DNA of 64,000 nucleotides, from assembly GCA_019914945.1 (NCBI GenBank), contig CM034100.1:16503096-16567095 (forward strand), written 5' to 3'. Source of the DNA: Typha latifolia (lineage: Eukaryota > Streptophyta > Magnoliopsida > Poales > Typhaceae). The notes beneath the pieces are model-generated. The model was not told the DNA's origin. It did no database searches and saw only the letters and a program-made list of their open reading frames with translations. This document shows positions 48,763 through 64,000 of the stretch, in pieces. A program made the translations under genes and the position numbers. Numbering within the stretch: position 1 is the stretch's first letter; every line of letters begins with the position of its first letter.

Positions 48763-50119
48763 TTATACGGCGGGCGGGTTATGGGGGCGAAGGCAGTCCT
48801 CCGGGTACGGGTGTCCACCGTGGCGGGTGGGGTCCATCCCTTGCAGTTCGTCGTCGTAGCAGATCCTGAGCAACCTGAGCTTGTGCAGAATGAAGAAGGT
48901 GGGCCCCATGGTGAAGCTCACCCACCCGATGATGGAGAGGATCTGCACCACGTGCGCCGCCAGCAGCCGCCCGCCGCCGCCCATGAAGAGCCCGAACGGC
49001 CTGCCCGGCCTGCCTTGGTAGACCTCGTTGACGTAATTCTCCCGGGCGAAGAGGGCGGTGAAGATGATCCCCCAGGTGCCGCAGCCAGCGTGGAGCTGGA
49101 ACGCCTCGAGGGGGTCGTCGTACTTGAACCTGGCGGCGAGGCGGTTCATGCCGATGAGGACCCACGCCGAGATGAAGCCGCAGATGACGGCAGCCCAGGG
49201 GTCGACCACGGAGCATCCGGAGGTGACGGCGACAAAGCCGCCGAGCACACCGTTGCAGACGTCGATGAGGCTCCAATGGTGGGAGATGAAGATGCGCTTG
49301 CTGAAGAGAGTGGTGAGCCCAGCGACGCTACCGGACAGGGTAGTCGTCACGGCGGTGCGGCCAACGGCGGACCACTGGCCGTGGATGGAACCAGGGGGCC
49401 CGTAGGATTTCAAGATGGTCAGGAAGGAACCCGCATTGAAACCGTACCATCCGAACCTGTAGGAAAAGAAAAAAAAAACGAAAACATCCACCAAATTATT
49501 TACATTTCACACCCTACACTTTTACAAATAATTTCAGTATTTATAATATTAGAAATGAACCGTGAATATAGAGTTCTCGATGTAACTTTCCATAAATTTT
49601 CTATTAGCTCACCAGAGGAGGAAGGTGCCGAGGACGACGAGTGATGCACTATGCCCGCGGAGGATGAGACCATCAAAGCCCGGATCGAACCTTCCATGCC
49701 TCGGACCCTCGATAAACGCGCCCCAGAACCCGGCCACTCCTCCGACCAAGTGGACCACCCCGGACCCGGCGAAATCTATCACCCCGGACTTAAACAGCAG
49801 GGCCTCTCCGGCGTTCCTCGACGCCGACGCCCACCCGTCCGCGGACCAGAACCAATGCGACACGATCGGGTACACGAACCCCGTCAGCATCGCCGAGTAC
49901 ACCAAGTACGCCGTGAACTTCGTCCGCTCCGCGATCGATCCGGACGTGATCCCCGCCGTCGCGATGGCGAAGGCCCACTGGTAGAGGAAGAAGGGGTAGT
50001 CGAAGCCTGTCTCCGGGAGCTTCTTGAGGCCGAAGAACTGTTTGCCGATGAAGGGGTTAGAAGGGGAGCCGAAGGCGAAGGCGAAGCCGAAGAGGTAGTA
50101 GAAGAGCGCGCCGGCTGCC

Positions 50120-50153
<34 letters not shown>

Positions 50154-50361
50154 CGTTCTTCTTCCGGACGGAGCCGGCGCAGAGCATCGCGAAGCCGAGC
50201 TGCATGGCGAAGACGAGGTAGGCGGAGAAGAGGAGGTACGTCGTGTCGACGGCAGAGGTCGTGTCGGCGAACTGCGCGCAGATGTACTCGGCGGTGTCAC
50301 TGGCGTTGGCGACGTTGCCACCGCCGAGGAGGGAACCCAGGTCGGATGAACACGTCGACAT
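48763..50361 (-). CDS. AMT1: AMT1-type high-affinity ammonium transporter
   Basis: Two exons, 50361..49613 and 49456..48763, with a 156-base GT-AG intron splitting the Trp codon of LLWFGWYGFN. The protein has 480 residues. It is a plasma-membrane NH4+ uptake trimer with eleven membrane segments. Seen: the extracellular N-terminus with two Cys, [24 protein letters not shown], the Amt signature [13 protein letters not shown], and both pore histidines (His204 in VVH, His372 in [10 protein letters not shown]). The C-terminal trans-activation segment is kept through GMDPTRHGG, with Thr460 at the position phosphorylated to shut AMT1 trimers. The tail then ends after only 16 more residues, shorter than in many AMT1 proteins. 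Coding sequence is very GC-rich, which explains the long antisense open frames. The intron is unusual, as many AMT1 genes have none. Confidence 0.95.
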
Positions 50362-50456
50362 GGCGGCGAGTAACGGAATCTAATCTCTTGCTTCGTTATA
50401 TAACCTTTACTTACCAAGCTATGGTGATGATGTAGCTTAGGGACGAAGAGATTGGT

Positions 50457-50466
50457 TTATATAAGG
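50457..50466 (-). promoter_or_regulatory. TATA box of AMT1
   Basis: Minus-strand CCTTATATAAA, about 97-105 bases upstream of the AMT1 ATG, leaving room for a leader of roughly 70 bases. It is the only good TATA match close to the start. Confidence 0.55.
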
Positions 50467-52510
50467 AGGGGTGTAGAAAGATACCATGGGAGGAATCAGG
50501 AATTCATGGTATCTTTCTTGTGGGTTTGTGGATTCTTTTTATATATATTATATTTATATTATATTCGACCATAACCATTAACCTTAACGTACATTGAGTG
50601 AATTAATGTTGGTCGGATTAATAATATTAATATTATCATCATTTAATTATATGGAGCCAAATGTTTCTGATTCGTTCAACAATGAGGTCGATAATATGAA
50701 ATCATTTACTCTTTAATTTCTTCCATGAAAACCTTAGAAACGAAAATTATTATTTGTATTCTTCTGATATCTTTTTATCAAATTCTATGCGTTTGAGTTA
50801 CTTAGTAGATTATATCACTACTAGTTATAATTTTATCAAATTCTAATTTTGTTTCTTTTATTTGTTTTCAGATTAGATATAAATATCTAAGATTCTATTG
50901 TCATATATTCATCACAAAGTGAGATTGCTAGGACTTAGTATTGCTAAAGAATAACTAAAGAAAACTTTCTACCTTTCGATTAGAAAACTATCATAAAATA
51001 AATTAAAAATTAAAAAAAAAAAGTGGGAATGCATTCCATGATCTTATTATTATTATTATTATTATTATTATTTTATAAATATCTTATAAAAGGAGTAATT
51101 TTGTGCACGAGATTTAGCAACGAGAATGCAAAACTTGTTAATTAGCTTATGACAATTATTAGATAAACTATTTTGGTAGATTCAGACCTACATATTTTAT
51201 TTTATTATTGAATTGAATCATTGAATTGGCCATATACTTACAAAATAAATCAAACGATTAAAGCTAAGCATTAGCTGTTCATCTCTCAAGATACTGTTTC
51301 AGAAATTTATTTCATGCTGGTTTTTGGGATTAAAACTTGAGATTCAATCGTCAGCAACTCCCCGATGCTGTCATTAAACTACGTATCCATGATTCCAAAT
51401 CTAACATCCATTGGCTATTTAGAAGAATCCTGGAGAAAATAAATGATATAATTATGAGGTTACTTCTTGGTTTAGGTCTGTAAGAATCCCTCTCTCCATA
51501 TATATATATATATATATATAATATAAATTACATATACTTATTATCCTTTTAGAAGAAATTTACAAGATGTATTACACTGTAAGCTACCTAAAAATACTCT
51601 TCTTTCTTATTATTTCCTTTACTTAAAATTTCGGTCAACATTGTAGGTATATATTGAAGAATTTTCACCTTACAACTTCGGGGAAATGTGGCAAAATATA
51701 TTTTTTAATTTAAAAAAAAAACTAGATTCTTATGATCATTATTTAGGAATCTATATATTACTTGTATTAATGTTGTCTTGGTGTCATTTCTTTAATGCAT
51801 GATTTCTTGTTTGCCGAGTTCAAATGTTCATCTTTGAACAAGTCTATTATCAGTCTCATAAAGAATCAACATGTAGTTATTTGCACGTAGTATATATAGA
51901 CTTATACAATAGATTTTTTTTTATAATAAAAAATAATATAATTTGAATGAAGTAGAATCTTTAGTTCACATCCACCAAGTGAGAATATGAAACGAAATAG
52001 AAGAAGTTAATCAAGATTTTTCTCAACAAAAAAAAAAAAAAAAAAATTTCTAAGAAAACTAGTTGAAAATTTTGAATGCAATTTTCCACAATTTTTCACC
52101 TATGATTTTATTGCCACTACTTCCATCAAAATCCATGCATTATTTTATTTTTAGAGATAGAAATCAAACAAATATTTATTCCATGAAATCTTGTTTTCGA
52201 GGGAGGTTTTAAGGAAGAGAAAATTTACCAAACCCTAATCAAGTTTAGAAATTTTATTTATAAATTAATAAAATATACTTCGTTTTGTTTGGTTGCTATT
52301 AGGTGAAAATTTAACTCAAAGTATTTTTAAAACGTTAAAATTAAAATATAAAGTAGAATGATTAATATCTATTGGGTAGAGTGAGAAGGGTAATAAAAGC
52401 AAGGGACAATAATTTTAATAAATTTTCTATATTTTTTTTCTTTATTATATGAGCGGAGATAGTTATCGGGTCGGATCATAAGACAAAATCCACAAATCCA
52501 TATAGCAAAA
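50467..52510. other. AT-rich divergent spacer between AMT1 and VMA22-like genes
   Basis: The AMT1 upstream region, then strongly AT-rich DNA with simple repeats: (ATT)n at 51044-51073, (TA)n at 51498-51520 and an A-run at 52028-52046. No gene, tRNA or intact transposon was recognised. Confidence 0.6.
51044..51073. repeat. (ATT)n microsatellite
   Basis: About ten ATT units in the AMT1 upstream spacer. Confidence 0.8.
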
Positions 52511-52530
52511 TGGGCCGAGTGTCGGCCCAA
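52511..52530 (+). promoter_or_regulatory. paired site II elements upstream of the VMA22-like gene
   Basis: TGGGCC at 52511-52516 and the inverse GGCCCAA at 52524-52530 lie about 105-120 bases before the ATG. TGGGCY (site II) elements bind TCP factors and mark promoters of growth and organelle genes. The role here is inferred. Confidence 0.5.
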
Positions 52531-52632
52531 CCCAAACAAGGAGCGTACTGGGCATCGAGACCTCTCTCTAGTCTCTCCTCTATTCCCATTTTCCATCGGT
52601 TGAAACCAAAGTCGGCGGCTTTCGACCTTACG

Positions 52633-54475
52633 ATGGTGGAGATCGAGCAATTCGTCGCCGATGCTCGAGATGGAGAAGAAGGAGAAGTCGCCGAGGACTC
52701 CGACAGCGCCGATAACGGCGACGAGGAAGAGAACGTCCTACGATTTCTGGACTCGTTGGATAGCTACATCGTTCTCGTCGATTCCTTGTCTTCTACCCTT
52801 CGCCAGGTAAAACCCTCGATGATTTTTCGTTTCTTTTTGTCGTCTCTTACTTCTTTTAGCCCATTTTAGATCGCAAGTTGGAGTTAATTTATGTTGTTAA
52901 TAATTGGGTAATGGTGAAATTTTTTGTATAATAGTTTCTAATTGAGCTAAGATTTCTGTGTTATATAAACTGAATTCATATAATTTTATTTTTCTCGATA
53001 ATCTATTATTCGTTTCTTAGATTATTCCTCAAAAATATGTTTTTTCCCCTGACAAAAGCTTCATGTAAGTTATAATATACCTCTAATTTTGTAAAAGATA
53101 TGATGGACTTCAATGTATTACAACTGCTTCTATAATTGCCAATTGATTCCTTTTTCATTTGGGCTCTTTACTGCTCTAGTCTAATGTAAAATGTTTGTCC
53201 TCATCGGTGTGAAGGAACTTAAACTTTTCTTGTTAACAGGGATGGCTAGAATTAGCCAGTGCTCGTCATTCCATGGGTTCCTCGCGCATTTCTACTACAT
53301 TACTTGATCATAAAGTGCAGTCTGCTGCCACTACAGTACAAGTAACAGAATCACTCGGCGATCATCTATCAGGTACTGATGAATTTTCTTGATAAATTTG
53401 TTAGTTGAGACATCAGCCTAGGGTGTCTTCAATTATCAAAATAAACAAATAAAAAATGTTATAGTATCCGCTAACTCATGGCGGTGTTCAGTTGGAAATG
53501 CTATGATAGCATAAATTATATCAGAATTTTGATAACCTACTCTTAATATAGACTAATTGCTAGCACTTTTTGGATATTAACGTAGAAAGTTTATTGGTCA
53601 TTATTCAGGGCCAAAACCAGTTTTTACTCTATCAAAATGGGCTACGAGAGAAGAATCGTATTCTCCTGAGGATGTAGAACATAGTGGGTTGCAGAAAAGG
53701 TCTAATCATTCAGAACTAAGACATCGAGGCCCATCCAATTTCCTAGGTTGTTACTTGTTCCTTTCTTTCCCTAATTATCTTATTGATATTTGATGCTTGG
53801 TAAGTTTGAAGAGCTTGCATTTTGTTTAAGCTTATATTCTGCTGTCTTGGTTTTAAGATAGCAGCCAGGAGTCAAATTCAGCAGGCAGTGGATCTCAAAC
53901 TGCGACGACAAGTACTGTTGTAAGTTTCTTTACATTAAGTGTTTTACTGCATAAAAAGTTCGGAATTATGAGGCAACTCTCATGGAGTAAGCTTTTAATG
54001 AAATAGTTAGATCCAGAACTAACTTGAATAAAACCCACACGAAGTATGGAAGTTACACTATTTCTTTGATGTATGACTGCCTGTAATCAGTCAGTTCCAT
54101 TTCCTCAAAATTTTATGATTACTTGATTTAGCTAGGGATTAATATCAATTGCCTTTTTCTTCAATTTCTTTGAAATCTCTTCTTTTGCACCTTAGATACA
54201 GAAGGAGAGGTCTAAATCACTAGCGGTATTCGGAACTTTGGTTTCTCCAAAACTTCGTGCTGCCCAAATTTCATTTGAGAAAGGTTTCAGTGTTTTCCTT
54301 GTATCTTTCCTTTAGAAGTCCCTCCCTTAAGTCTGCATATATTTTGATGTGCATTTAGTAAGAAGTCTCCTTGTTTCATGCAGCGCTTGATGGAATTGTA
54401 GAAATAGCAAACTCAAGGTCATCAATGCTATCTGCTTTCTCTCAGCTAGAACTACAGAAGAAGGAACCAAGCTGA
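52633..54475 (+). CDS. VMA22: VMA22/CCDC115-like V-ATPase assembly factor
   Basis: Exons 52633..52806, 53240..53372, 53609..53746, 53858..53919, 54196..54283 and 54384..54475 encode 228 residues. The acidic N-terminus is followed by the family core VLRFLDSLDSYIVLVDSLSSTLRQGWLELASARHSMG, split as helix 1 and helix 2 across exons 1-2. Then come VFTLSKWA and the C-terminal helical block GTLVSPKLRAAQISFEKALDGIVEIAN. Yeast Vma22 and human CCDC115 are ER-associated chaperones for assembly of the V-ATPase membrane sector. The plant role is by homology. The start MVEIEQFV has no in-frame alternative downstream that keeps the conserved core. Convergent with the Raf-like kinase. Confidence 0.85.
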
Positions 54476-55381
54476 TAAATTGCACTTCTCTGCATCTGTT
54501 TTCTTCCTTCATCAGGCTTGTACCCACTTCACCACCTTACATGTATTAAAGATCTGCAATTTGATTAATTGGCAACTTCCAAGTTATTATTGCTCACATT
54601 TGGAATTTAAATGCAAATGGAGGGATAAGAGCAAATTTGATGTTTACTTGTACTCGCCACCCTCTAATGGGAAGCCTTGGTCATGCCTTTCAATATTATG
54701 GAAGTGATCATTTATTGCAATCTAGCAAAGATTTGCAAGCCTTTTGCTATCCTCTTGATTTCAAGAAGAATGCATAGCATTAACATTATTTCCAATAGAA
54801 GAGGAAAAAGTGACAGCAATTCAGAATAACTGTATTATTTTGGTCGTTTTAAGTACTGAGGATCTGTTTATTTAACCCAGCTATGTTCTTCCTTGTCAAC
54901 TTCTCTCCAAAAGCAAGGTGAAACATCCATGCACGATATGCATTTGGTAGGATATGTATAATCACACCGTGTGTTAGAAAAGACAAACAGAAGAAAAGGA
55001 GAAAAAGAATGTTAAAAGAGTTACACAGCTATATCATATATCTCTTTCCAAATCTGTGAGAAAATTCCCAAAACTAGAACGTAGCAATCAAATGCATCTA
55101 CCGAGATAAACAGCACAAAACAAACTAGAACGTTGTGTTTACCATTAGATGAATGTCTGATAATATTCCTGTTTGGAGCAATGTGCAACTCACAAAAATT
55201 TGTGTTCCCGAAACAAGACCAAAACCTCACATTCGAGAAGAACAAGACGTACAACAGGATAGTCTCTGTATTCAAAACAGTACATATACCACACTATGTT
55301 ACACTCTATAATATAATTATATGGTTTAATGAAGCTGTGAATAAATGAAGGTGGACTATCAAAAAGTGGAATACTAGGGCA
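54476..55381. other. spacer between convergent VMA22-like and Raf-like kinase genes
   Basis: Two facing 3' UTRs. Short open frames have no recognisable domains. Nothing further was seen. Confidence 0.6.
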
Positions 55382-61551
<6,170 letters not shown>

Positions 61552-63350
61552 GCCTAACTTTACTGTTCACTTGTCTTCTTTAGAAGCAACAGCTCCCACA
61601 TAGAGACCATCCTAATACACATAAAACAAAATCAGACTGCTACCTTTGGTCAAGCCCAATGGACAAAGATGCTTTCCAGAGAAGGATTGTAAATCATGAA
61701 AAGGTTGTCTCAAATAATGATGGTTAGGAATCTCTTTTTGACAGCCGGAAGAGAATATCACGATCATCTTAAAAGTACATGGCATGATCTACATCATAAT
61801 TTCGGAAGAAAGATAGGAACCATTCCACAAGCTTAGCAGACTGGAAGAAGTGCAGATTGTATATGGAGAATAGTAGATTAGGGTCTTGCTGTCTGATTGC
61901 TTTATTGCCAATCTCCCAAAGTGCTAAATTGATGCATAAAATCAGCAAAATTCAACATAAATTATGAATAATCGTTGCAAAGACAAATTAAATGCAATAA
62001 AATGAGTAAGCAGTCTCCAAAAATTCCACCCTACCATTATCAAAGTTTGTGAAGTATCTAATATAACAGATCAATTTAACTTTTCAGTTCCATGATCAGT
62101 CCGTTACTTCAAAACAATAGTATTTTAGTAATACAAGTCATAAAAGAAGTGATGAGAAATGGAGCAACATTAGTATCAACATTATTGAAGTAGCGCTGGT
62201 AAAAGCAAAAAAGACTAGCACAGGATACACTAGTAATTGGAAATCAGCAGTAACAGGTGGCAGCAATATAACTGACCAACTTCCATCAGTTTAGGCATCA
62301 ATTCACTTCAGCATGGTGCTATTAAGCAATATCTATAACTTTGGAAGGGGAAGGAGGATGTTTTCCTTAAAACATAGAGAAGACAGACATGCCCTAATAT
62401 TAGCACCCGAATCTCTAGACAAACTGAACAATCTTAAAAAGCAAGGTAGAAATTAATGAGTTCTCTCATCACCAACAAGAAGAAGAACCTTAAATAGTAA
62501 AAGTTTTGAATGCATACAAGAATCAAGGACAGTTTGAGGTTTAACAAGTGGAGATGATTCACAATAAAATGGCACCAGCAGTTAATCATTTGGACAGACG
62601 TATATAATGCATGAATCACTGATCAACGAGAAAGAGAACATATGAAGCTCAAAATCACATAACAGGTGTTGGGAAAAAATTTCCAAAAGAGTTTACAGAT
62701 TAAAGAGAGGGCATGGCAAGACAAAATAAACTTGCTCAAACCCACATGCGAAAGGTAGCCCTCATTCAACACCATTAGCAAAACCATATCTTGAAGTTGA
62801 ATCTCACATATTCAGATTTTGCAAAGTTTTAATCTTTGGCATCAAAAGGAAAACCAAGGAGGCACCTTGAAGTTGAGTACCACAATACCAAGATTCCCTA
62901 AAGCCCACAATTATCCAAAACATTATCAATAGTAACTCTACCCTGAGTGCATATTGAAGTTGAAATATGAAATGCCCACAAGCCCTAAAACTAATGATCG
63001 TAACAAAGAAGAGCATCCGCGTCAAAAATTTCAGTACCAAGCAAAACCACGAAGCTAGTTAATCGAATTTATCAAGCACCTGAAAAGCTCACAGCCCACG
63101 ATTTGGTTTCAAAGACTGCTTATGCCGGCCGCAGTCTTCTCCTCTTGGGCTTTTCTTCAATAACCATCCGTGCACTCGCCGTCTTCGGGGTCAACAGCAA
63201 TGGACAAACTCTACACAACCAAATTGACGACCTTTAAAGAAATAAACGACTTAAATCTCTTCACGGCAGCTAAAATCTCAACGGTTTAGAGATTACCATG
63301 TCGTCGGCAACTTCGAGCTCCCGATTCGGTATCAGCATCAGCAAGAATAC

Positions 63351-63403
<53 letters not shown>

Positions 63404-63500
63404 TTCGGAAGATATCAAGATCGAGATCCAGATCGAGAAAGGAGTGGTATTTCTGTACGGGAGAAGGACCGATGAGGGATCCCGGGTTCTCACTGTGAAG
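61552..63500 (-). promoter_or_regulatory. 5' leader of the Raf-like kinase with 5' UTR intron and uORF
   Basis: On the minus strand an acceptor GTATTAG ends at 61612, so the CDS exon starts at 61611. A good donor (TTTTCAG|GTGCTT) ends a leader exon at 63080, giving a 5' UTR intron of about 1.47 kb. Between 61611 and the main ATG lies a complete 16-codon uORF (61610 to 61560, starting MVSMWELLLL). Upstream, the leader exon includes the CT run at 63354-63400. Confidence 0.5.
63354..63400. repeat. (GA)n microsatellite in the Raf-like kinase leader
   Basis: More than 20 GA units on the plus strand, CT in the kinase transcript or just upstream of it. Confidence 0.85.
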
Positions 63501-64000
63501 AAAAGAGAAATGAATAAGACCGAGTCGGTAAATAGAGTTTGGTGCGCCTGTCAGAGCAGCAGATCTAGGGAGATTAGATTTGGAGCGACGCAAGCGGGAT
63601 TAATTAATAGTTAATAGCCGTTTATTAATTAAAAAATTAGTTAATAGACGTTGAGACTTGGGAGGAATTTTGATAGTGAAATTTGACGTGCCCACAGAAT
63701 CCTACCCAGAAAAGTCTCTCCATCTCACAGGCTGTTAAAATATAAAATTAATAATAAAAAAACCCTTAAATATCAGCTAATTACTAACTTATACCTTTCC
63801 TTGTATTTTAAAATTATCGTAAATTATTATTATTTTATCCTCTTAATTATAAACTTAAACACTTGACATTCCACGGTTAAAGTCCGTTTTCATAAACCCG
63901 TAGAAACTCAATCTAATCTAAAAATAGACAGATAGTTTGATTATTTAATAATTTACTTATGACTATAAATGCTAGTGCTAATAAATTATTAATTTTTAAA
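63501..64000. other. AT-rich upstream DNA at the window end
   Basis: Presumed promoter side of the Raf-like kinase gene. AT-rich, with several TTAATTAA-like words around 63600-63650. No gene was seen. Confidence 0.5.

Noticed and set aside
48781..49644. 287-codon plus-strand frame opposite AMT1 exon 2
   Set aside because: It is antisense to conserved AMT1 coding sequence, rich in Glu/Gly/Val from GC bias, and runs through the AMT1 intron with no domain.
63270..63593. Minus-strand frame of 107 codons upstream of the kinase
   Set aside because: Its core is the CT run read as Ser-Leu repeats. It is leader or promoter sequence.

Overview
The window is nuclear DNA of a flowering plant. Its genes have many short exons with GT..AG junctions, AT-rich introns and intergenic DNA, plant-only families (KRP, TOM9, CYP96, B-group Raf kinase, INT and AMT1 transporters) and TE debris. 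GC-rich, nearly intron-free CYP96 and AMT1 genes beside AT-rich neighbours suggest a monocot. A non-grass commelinid such as pineapple is my best guess, but this is inference only.

Layout. 1-2.4 kb: non-coding DNA with an E2F/G-box cluster. 2.4-5.1 kb (+): KRP-type CDK inhibitor. 6.2-13.8 kb (-): U2AF-large-subunit-like RNA-binding protein, with a 5' leader exon near 14.5 kb. 17.1-19.3 kb (+): inositol transporter. 19.6-22.2 kb (+): ribosomal protein L23 (uL14). 22.58 kb (+): tRNA-Ile(AAT). 23.1-26.1 kb (-): TLDc-domain protein. 26.1-31 kb: gene-poor, with LTR debris, a LINE RNase H scrap and tandem repeats. 31.0-32.5 kb (+): CYP96-like P450. 32.5-35.6 kb: repeats, including a fold-back. 35.6-35.9 kb (-): TOM9, divergent from 36.4-47.7 kb (+): DEAD-box helicase RH13. 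48.8-50.4 kb (-): AMT1 ammonium transporter. 52.6-54.5 kb (+): VMA22/CCDC115-like protein. 55.4-61.6 kb (-): PB1-domain Raf-like kinase with a leader reaching about 63.4 kb.

I rebuilt eleven protein genes exon by exon. Every intron keeps reading phase and every total is a multiple of three. Apart from one GC-AG intron in RH13, all coding-region junctions are GT-AG. Neighbouring genes do not form a pathway. They are independent housekeeping genes (splicing, ribosome, helicase, mitochondrial import, V-ATPase assembly) mixed with transporters, a P450 and a kinase.

I found no obvious new multi-gene system. The best leads are a near-perfect 0.44-kb palindrome in a kinase intron, an in-frame pair of exon-like segments in a helicase intron that would truncate the helicase, a UHM domain split by about 195 residues with an altered RXF motif, an E2F-site cluster upstream of the CDK inhibitor, and several fold-back/MITE-like elements.
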